Shown one piece after another: positions 6,929 to 10,312 of a stretch of DNA of 10,312 nt (positions are counted from its first letter, which is position 1; each line of letters starts with the position of its first letter). Under the pieces are notes generated by a model that was not told where the DNA came from, ran no database searches, and was given only the letters and a program-made list of their open reading frames with translations. A program made the position numbers and the translations under genes. This DNA is from Candidatus Dormiibacterota bacterium (lineage in GTDB: Bacteria > Chloroflexota > Dormibacteria > Aeolococcales > Aeolococcaceae), in the NCBI GenBank assembly GCA_003135255.1, contig PLAX01000044.1:5639-15950 (forward strand). Direction: 5' to 3'.

Positions 6929-8302
6929 ATGGGCGACGGCATGATGCCTCAGGACACCAAGAGAACACTCCCAAAGAAGTCGAATATCGGACTGGTTGCC
7001 GCTCTCAGCATTGGGGTCGGCGGCATGATCGGGGCCGGAATCTTCTCTATTCTCGGGGTCGTGGCGAGTATCTCAGGCCCCGCGATGCCTCTTTCCTTCG
7101 CGATTGGAGGGATCGTTGCTGGGCTCGCCGCCTACAGTTACGTCGCCCTCGGCAAGACCTTCCCCAGTGTCGGGGGCGCCGTCACCTTTCTCGTTCGTGG
7201 TTACGGCGAAGGAGTCACGTCGGGATCCCTGAACCTCTTCCAGTACTTCAGCTACATCATCACCATCGCGCTGTACGCGACAGGCTTTGCGGCGTATGCG
7301 TCCACGTTCATCCCGCTCCCATCCAGGGTGTGGGCAGTTGGCGTCGTGCTCGCCTTTACGGCGATCAACTTCCTCGGGAGCCGGACCATGGGGCGCGCAG
7401 AGTCCGTCATCGTGATCATCAAGGTTGCCATCCTCATCGTGTTCATAGTGGCGGCCTTCATTGCGCTCACCGGGAAGGGGGTTGCCCGGCTGTCGCCCGT
7501 TGCGTGGCCGGGTCCTCTGGCGATCCTTACCGGGGCTGGTGTGGTGTTCGTCGGGTACGAGGGCTTTGGCCTGATCACGAATGCCGCAGCCAACATGGAG
7601 AAGCCGAAGCGCGAGTTGCCACGCGCGATCTATGGCAGTGTGGCCATCGCGATGGTGATCTACGTGCTTGTCGCTACTGGCGTGGTGACCAACGTGCCGC
7701 TCAATGTCCTCAGGAAGCTTGGCGATTCCGCGTTGGCAGTCGCCGCCAGGCCATCCCTGGGCCAATTGGGTTTCAAGCTGGTAGCCATCGCGGCGCTGCT
7801 TTCGACGGCTTCGGCAGTGAATGCCACCTTGTTCGGGTCTGCAAACGTCGCGTACCAGATCGCCAAGAACGGTGGGCTGCCACCGGCGTTTGACCGCACT
7901 CTTTGGGGCCGTGACGTCGAAGGGCTCTTCATCACCTCTGGGCTCGTGCTCGTGTTCGTCCTGATCTTTCCCTTGAGTGCCGTGGCCTCCATGGGAAGCG
8001 CAGCTTTCCTCTTGGTCTACTCGGCGGTCAATGTCGCACACCTGAGGATTCGGAAGCAGACGGGCGCCAAAGCCTGGCCGGTTGTGGCGGCGGCGGTGAC
8101 CTGTCTCTCTCTCTTCGTCGTCCTGTTCTACCACATGATCACCACAGCCCTGACATCAGCGATTGCCCTCGGTATCACGCTAGCGGTCAGTTTCTTGTTT
8201 GAGATTGGATATCGCCGTGCTACTGGGCGGACTTTCAGGGAGGTCCTGAGGCACACAGAGCCGGCCGCGACATCCGCCACTTCCACCACCCAACGAGCGT
8301 GA
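6929..8302 (+). CDS. APC-superfamily amino acid/polyamine permease
   Basis: A 457-residue integral membrane transporter with about 12 hydrophobic segments, the usual length and topology of APC permeases that import amino acids or amines using ion gradients. The first helix carries the hallmark Gly-Gly-Met-Ile-Gly-Ala-Gly-Ile-Phe, whose unwound glycines contact substrate carboxylate and amino groups in this fold. Helix 6 has a Gly-Tyr-Glu-Gly-Phe segment, followed by the conserved-type Asn-Met-Glu-Lys-Pro-Lys-Arg-Glu-Leu-Pro loop. The C-terminal tail is short and Thr/Ser/Ala-rich. Start choice is uncertain: ATG codons at 6929, 6941 and 6944 are all possible and none has a good Shine-Dalgarno; an upstream in-frame ATG at 6851 is unlikely because the added residues look non-coding. 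Third-position G/C preference is visibly weaker than in the sugar genes. The substrate cannot be assigned. The nearby usp gene may be a functional partner. Confidence 0.9.
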   Translation: MGDGMMPQDTKRTLPKKSNIGLVAALSIGVGGMIGAGIFSILGVVASISGPAMPLSFAIGGIVAGLAAYSYVALGKTFPSVGGAVTFLVRGYGEGVTSGSLNLFQYFSYIITIALYATGFAAYASTFIPLPSRVWAVGVVLAFTAINFLGSRTMGRAESVIVIIKVAILIVFIVAAFIALTGKGVARLSPVAWPGPLAILTGAGVVFVGYEGFGLITNAAANMEKPKRELPRAIYGSVAIAMVIYVLVATGVVTNVPLNVLRKLGDSALAVAARPSLGQLGFKLVAIAALLSTASAVNATLFGSANVAYQIAKNGGLPPAFDRTLWGRDVEGLFITSGLVLVFVLIFPLSAVASMGSAAFLLVYSAVNVAHLRIRKQTGAKAWPVVAAAVTCLSLFVVLFYHMITTALTSAIALGITLAVSFLFEIGYRRATGRTFREVLRHTEPAATSATSTTQRA

Positions 8303-8419
8303 GCTGAGCTCTCATCCCGCCTTGCGCCGGTGAACCATCGCAAACCGTGACACCATGCTGGCCGTCAACGGGGGCGAGGCGCGCCAGCAGGGGGTGCGCG
8401 AGCGTGGGGAGAGGTTGGC

Positions 8420-8425
8420 TAGAAT
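8420..8425 (+). promoter_or_regulatory. Candidate -10 box (TAGAAT)
   Basis: TAGAAT in the context GTTGGCTAGAATCT resembles the TANNNT -10 element common in high-GC actinobacteria. No good -35 lies at the expected distance, so it is only a candidate for the exchanger promoter. Confidence 0.35.
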
Positions 8426-8767
8426 CTCGTACGGAGCGAGCACGGGCTGGCGGTCCTCCCGCCCCACCGCGCGAGTTCGATCTGTCACCGGCCCCGGCCC
8501 CGCCGCGTAATGGCGTCAGCGCCGCCCCACTGCACGTCGGCCTCCGTGCCACCGCATTTCGGGCTCCGCCGCGCTCAGTTGACTCACCACATTCAGGTAC
8601 CGTCCTGTAGAGCCGGCCGTGCTCGAGAAGTTTTCGGATATGAGCGGCTCGAGACCGCAGTGCTCCGTACCGGTCCACAAGCGAGCGTTGAACCTGTGCA
8701 GCTGATGAGTGACTTTGGTACAGTCTCGCAAGGAGAGCCGGGAAGTCTGGTCGGCACGACGTTGTTC

Positions 8768-8774
8768 AGGGAGG
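8768..8774 (+). promoter_or_regulatory. Shine-Dalgarno fixing the GTG start of the exchanger
   Basis: AGGGAGG ends 6 bases before the GTG at 8781 and 15 bases before the ATG at 8790. The spacing favours GTG. An earlier in-frame GTG at 8709 lacks a comparable site, and the residues it would add do not resemble the family. Confidence 0.7.
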
Positions 8775-8780
8775 ATCCCT

Positions 8781-9785
8781 GTGCCGGTCATGGTGGCGGC
8801 TCCGCTCTTCGTGCTCGCGGCCTGCGTCAGCCTGGCCACCAGCTGGCTGCTGGTCTCGCGGCTGGAGCGGGTGGGGGAGCGGCTCGGCCTCTCCGAGGCG
8901 TTGCTCGGCATGCTCGCCGCCCTGGCCGCGGACGCGCCCGAGATCACCGCGGCGATCACTGCCCTGGTCAACAGGGAGCAGCGGGTGGGGGCCGGCGTCG
9001 TCCTCGGGTCGAATGTCTTCAACCTCGCCGCCCTGCTCGGCCTCGGCGCCCTGGTGGCGGGGACGATCAGGTTCCGGCGGCGGGTCGTGATACTCGCCGG
9101 CCTGCTCGCTCTGTGGATCGCGGCGGCGTGCCTGGTGACCGTCCTCGGCGTGATCCCTCCGGGCGCCGGTCTCGCCCTGGCAGGCGTCGCGTTGCTGGGC
9201 TACGTAGCCCTGCTCGGCGCCGATCACAGGGTGCTGCGCCGTCTGGCGGTGCACCACGGCTGGGCCCATTGGCTTCGGGCCGCGGTGGTCGAGGAGGAGA
9301 GGGATCTCGAGTCGGCCATCCGTGTGCCCCGGGCCGGTCGCGGCGACCTGCTGGCCGCCGTGATCTCCCTGGTGGTGGTGGTCGCCGCCAGCGTGACCAT
9401 GGAGCGAACCGCGTCCGACCTCGGCGGGCGTTGGCGGGTCCCCGAGATCGTGATCGGCGGGCTGGTCCTGGCCGCCGTAACCAGCCTGCCCAACGCCGTG
9501 GCCGCCGTCTACCTCGCGCTCCGCGGCCGCGGTGCCGCCGTGCTCAGCATCGCCCTCAACAGCAACGCCCTCAACGTGGTCGTCGGCCTCCTCCTCCCCG
9601 GCGCCGTGGTCGGCCTGGGGGGGGCGTCGAGCCTGACCGTGGGGGTCGCGGCGTGGTACCTGGGGCTGACCGCGGTGACCCTTGCCATCGCCCACCGCCA
9701 GGGTGGGCTGCGACGACCCGCGGGCGCGCTGGTCGTCGCCGCCTACGCAGTGTTCGTGGTGTGGCTGCTGGTCGCCACTGTGTGA
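8781..9785 (+). CDS. Sodium/calcium exchanger family (CaCA) membrane protein
   Basis: A 334-residue, very hydrophobic protein with about ten membrane segments arranged as two inverted halves, each with an alpha repeat, as in bacterial Ca2+/cation antiporters. Alpha repeat 1 includes Ala-Asp-Ala-Pro-Glu-Ile-Thr (E54) and Gly-Ser-Asn-Val-Phe-Asn (N78). Alpha repeat 2 includes Val-Thr-Ser-Leu-Pro-Asn (N238) and Asn-Ser-Asn-Ala-Leu-Asn (N262). Characterised exchangers normally have Glu or Asp at both the E54 and N238 positions to bind the cation, so this member has lost one of the pair. A hydrophilic loop of about 50 residues with a charged Val-Glu-Glu-Glu-Arg-Asp segment separates the halves. 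It could exchange Ca2+, Na+ or another cation for H+ or Na+; specificity is not predictable. The gene stands alone, with a long non-coding stretch upstream, and converges with small - strand ORFs. Confidence 0.85.
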   Translation: MPVMVAAPLFVLAACVSLATSWLLVSRLERVGERLGLSEALLGMLAALAADAPEITAAITALVNREQRVGAGVVLGSNVFNLAALLGLGALVAGTIRFRRRVVILAGLLALWIAAACLVTVLGVIPPGAGLALAGVALLGYVALLGADHRVLRRLAVHHGWAHWLRAAVVEEERDLESAIRVPRAGRGDLLAAVISLVVVVAASVTMERTASDLGGRWRVPEIVIGGLVLAAVTSLPNAVAAVYLALRGRGAAVLSIALNSNALNVVVGLLLPGAVVGLGGASSLTVGVAAWYLGLTAVTLAIAHRQGGLRRPAGALVVAAYAVFVVWLLVATV

Positions 9786-9866
9786 CGTACTGATCAGATC
9801 TCAGCCGTTGCCCGAACCAGACTCATCGATGATCGGGTCGCCGCGATAGCACGTCGCTGGGTCCTT

Positions 9867-9894
9867 GGCTACAGAAACCTCTCTGGGTTTAGCC
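9867..9894 (-). terminator. Hairpin overlapping the stop of the - strand small gene
   Basis: On the - strand GGCTAAACC pairs with GGTTT and AGCC, interrupted by a four-base bulge, around a 6-base loop. It begins at the stop codon of the 83-residue ORF. No U-tract follows, so termination is only possible. Confidence 0.25.
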
Positions 9895-10140
9895 AGGCGG
9901 GATCTCGCCTCCGGGCGGCGGGAGCCAGCCGTGTGTCGTCCACTTGGGCTGGCTGTCTTCGATGGCTTGGACGCGCCGTGCAACGCTTGCCACGTGATCG
10001 CTGAGCTCGTGGATAGCTTTTGTGAGGTCGGCCACAAGTGTTGGCGTGACTTCGGCGAGCCCCGTCGCGTACTTCTCGATCGACACCTTGAGCATTTCCA
10101 AGTCTTCGATGACTCCGGCCTTTGCCTCTTCAGCTGTCAT
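9889..10140 (-). CDS. Small hypothetical protein, helical with Pro/Gly-rich tail
   Basis: An 83-residue protein of unknown function, probably cytoplasmic: no signal peptide or membrane segment. Residues about 3-64 look like two amphipathic helices, acidic at the start (Met-Thr-Ala-Glu-Glu-Ala-Lys) with regularly spaced Leu/Val/Ile that could form a coiled coil or helical hairpin. The end is a Trp-containing Pro/Gly-rich tail (Gly-Trp-Leu-Pro-Pro-Pro-Gly-Gly). Amino acid composition and codon use look truly coding, unlike the opposite-strand frame over the same bases. Its ATG overlaps the stop of another tiny ORF (ATGA at 10137-10140), suggesting a two-gene operon with coupled translation; the local Shine-Dalgarno is weak (GCAGG, 3 bases before the ATG). 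It converges on the exchanger gene, 103 bases away. I do not recognise the family and assign no function. Confidence 0.65.
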   Translation of the reverse strand: MTAEEAKAGVIEDLEMLKVSIEKYATGLAEVTPTLVADLTKAIHELSDHVASVARRVQAIEDSQPKWTTHGWLPPPGGEIPPG

Positions 10141-10271
10141 TGACCTGCCCTTGTGCGGCCCACCATGACGGCGGGGTTGACGATCTTGTCGAACTCCTTG
10201 GCGGTGACGAACGCGTACTCTTGCCCATGGTTGCCTCCTTGAGATTGGCTCTCGGCTACACCTCCCGTCAT
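10137..10271 (-). CDS. Tiny hypothetical ORF, possibly frameshifted
   Basis: A 44-codon frame on the - strand from ATG at 10271 to a TGA that overlaps the start of the 83-residue ORF. The C-terminal two thirds looks coding: Glu-Tyr-Ala-Phe-Val-Thr-Ala-Lys-Glu-Phe-Asp-Lys-Ile-Val-Asn-Pro. The first 17 or so residues (Gly/Gln/Ser/Asn-rich) look less so. A strong AAGGAGG (10234-10240) instead points to an ATG at 10228 in a different frame, which reads Met-Gly-Lys and then a Ser/Pro/Thr/Arg-rich 32-residue peptide. One extra base after 10220 would join Met-Gly-Lys directly to Glu-Tyr-Ala-Phe, giving a tidy 30-residue protein. So this is either a gene starting at 10271, a gene broken by a one-base deletion, or a sequencing error. 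Function unknown. Confidence 0.45.
   Translation of the reverse strand: MTGGVAESQSQGGNHGQEYAFVTAKEFDKIVNPAVMVGRTRAGQ
10234..10240 (-). promoter_or_regulatory. Strong Shine-Dalgarno on the - strand
   Basis: AAGGAGG lies 5 bases before an ATG at 10226-10228. It is among the best ribosome sites in the window, yet the frame it opens does not look coding beyond three residues, which is the main sign of a frameshift here. Confidence 0.6.
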
Positions 10272-10287
10272 GACTGCCCAGCAGAGA

Positions 10288-10293
10288 ATTCTA
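10288..10293 (-). promoter_or_regulatory. Candidate -10 box for the - strand small ORFs
   Basis: TAGAAT on the - strand lies 16 bases before the ATG at 10271 and about 47 before the Shine-Dalgarno at 10240. A -35 box would fall at or beyond the window edge, so the promoter cannot be completed. Confidence 0.4.
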
Positions 10294-10312
10294 GTGCAGC
10301 CCGGCTGAAATA

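Larger units (their letters stand above)
8303..8780 (+). other. Long non-coding stretch before the cation exchanger
   Basis: There is no supported gene in these 478 bases; open frames on both strands are Pro/Arg/Gly/Ala-rich and look like GC-rich noise. The stretch contains a TAGAAT -10-like box (8420-8425), a hairpin GGCGG/CCGCC (8449-8463) just after it, and a second -10-like TACAGT at 8719-8724 close to the exchanger. If transcription begins after 8425, the exchanger mRNA would have a leader of roughly 350 bases. I recognise no known riboswitch in it. Confidence 0.5.

Noticed and set aside
8341..8430. Resemblance to a manganese (yybP-ykoY) riboswitch, from GTCAACG and GGGGAG elements upstream of a cation transporter.
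   Set aside because: The elements are in the wrong order and spacing, and the expected paired helices are not visible.
8470..8490. GAGTTCGATCTGTC as a possible tRNA T-arm.
   Set aside because: The flanking bases do not form the 5-bp T stem and no acceptor, D or anticodon arms are present nearby.
8510..9793. A 427-residue Arg/Pro/Gly-rich + strand ORF across the exchanger gene.
   Set aside because: It is a GC-rich shadow frame; the exchanger frame has the alpha repeats, membrane segments and a ribosome site.
9865..10143. A 92-residue + strand ORF over the small - strand gene.
   Set aside because: It is the complement of the more coding-like - strand frame, is Cys/Arg/His-rich, and lacks a ribosome site.

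Overview
The window is GC-rich bacterial DNA with strong G/C preference at third codon positions, ATGA stop/start overlaps, some GTG starts and TAGAAT-type -10 boxes. Together with the protein types (a mycobacterial-style beta-phosphoglucomutase/GH65 pair, a transaldolase-glucose-6-phosphate isomerase fusion, an actinobacterial-type universal stress protein) this suggests an actinomycete-like organism. Genus or class cannot be fixed from the sequence alone.

Left block (1-5908, + strand): three co-directional carbohydrate genes. A beta-phosphoglucomutase-like HAD phosphatase/mutase, cut by the window edge, overlaps by ATGA a complete GH65 disaccharide phosphorylase-type enzyme. After a 76-base gap comes a 950-residue transaldolase/glucose-6-phosphate isomerase fusion. 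Read as a pathway: inverting phosphorolysis of an alpha-linked glucose disaccharide gives beta-glucose-1-phosphate, the mutase makes glucose-6-phosphate, and the fusion passes it to fructose-6-phosphate and the non-oxidative pentose phosphate pathway.

Middle block (5909-8302, + strand): a single-domain universal stress protein with an intact ATP-binding motif, then a gap of about 320 bases holding a perfect 14-bp palindrome, then a 12-TM APC-superfamily amino acid/polyamine permease. This block looks by eye less G/C-biased at third positions than its flanks and may have a different history.

Right block (8303-10312): a non-coding stretch of about 480 bases with a possible promoter leads into a compact Ca2+/cation antiporter-like membrane protein (GTG start, strong ribosome binding site) whose second alpha repeat has Asn where the family normally has an acidic residue. 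Convergent to it, on the - strand at the right edge, lie two very small overlapping ORFs of unknown function. The first of these has an apparent one-base frameshift between a strong ribosome binding site/ATG and the reading frame that looks coding.

I see no CRISPR array, transposase, rRNA or tRNA. Most of the window is ordinary housekeeping or accessory metabolism; the right-edge small ORF pair and the altered cation-binding residue are the items most worth a second look.
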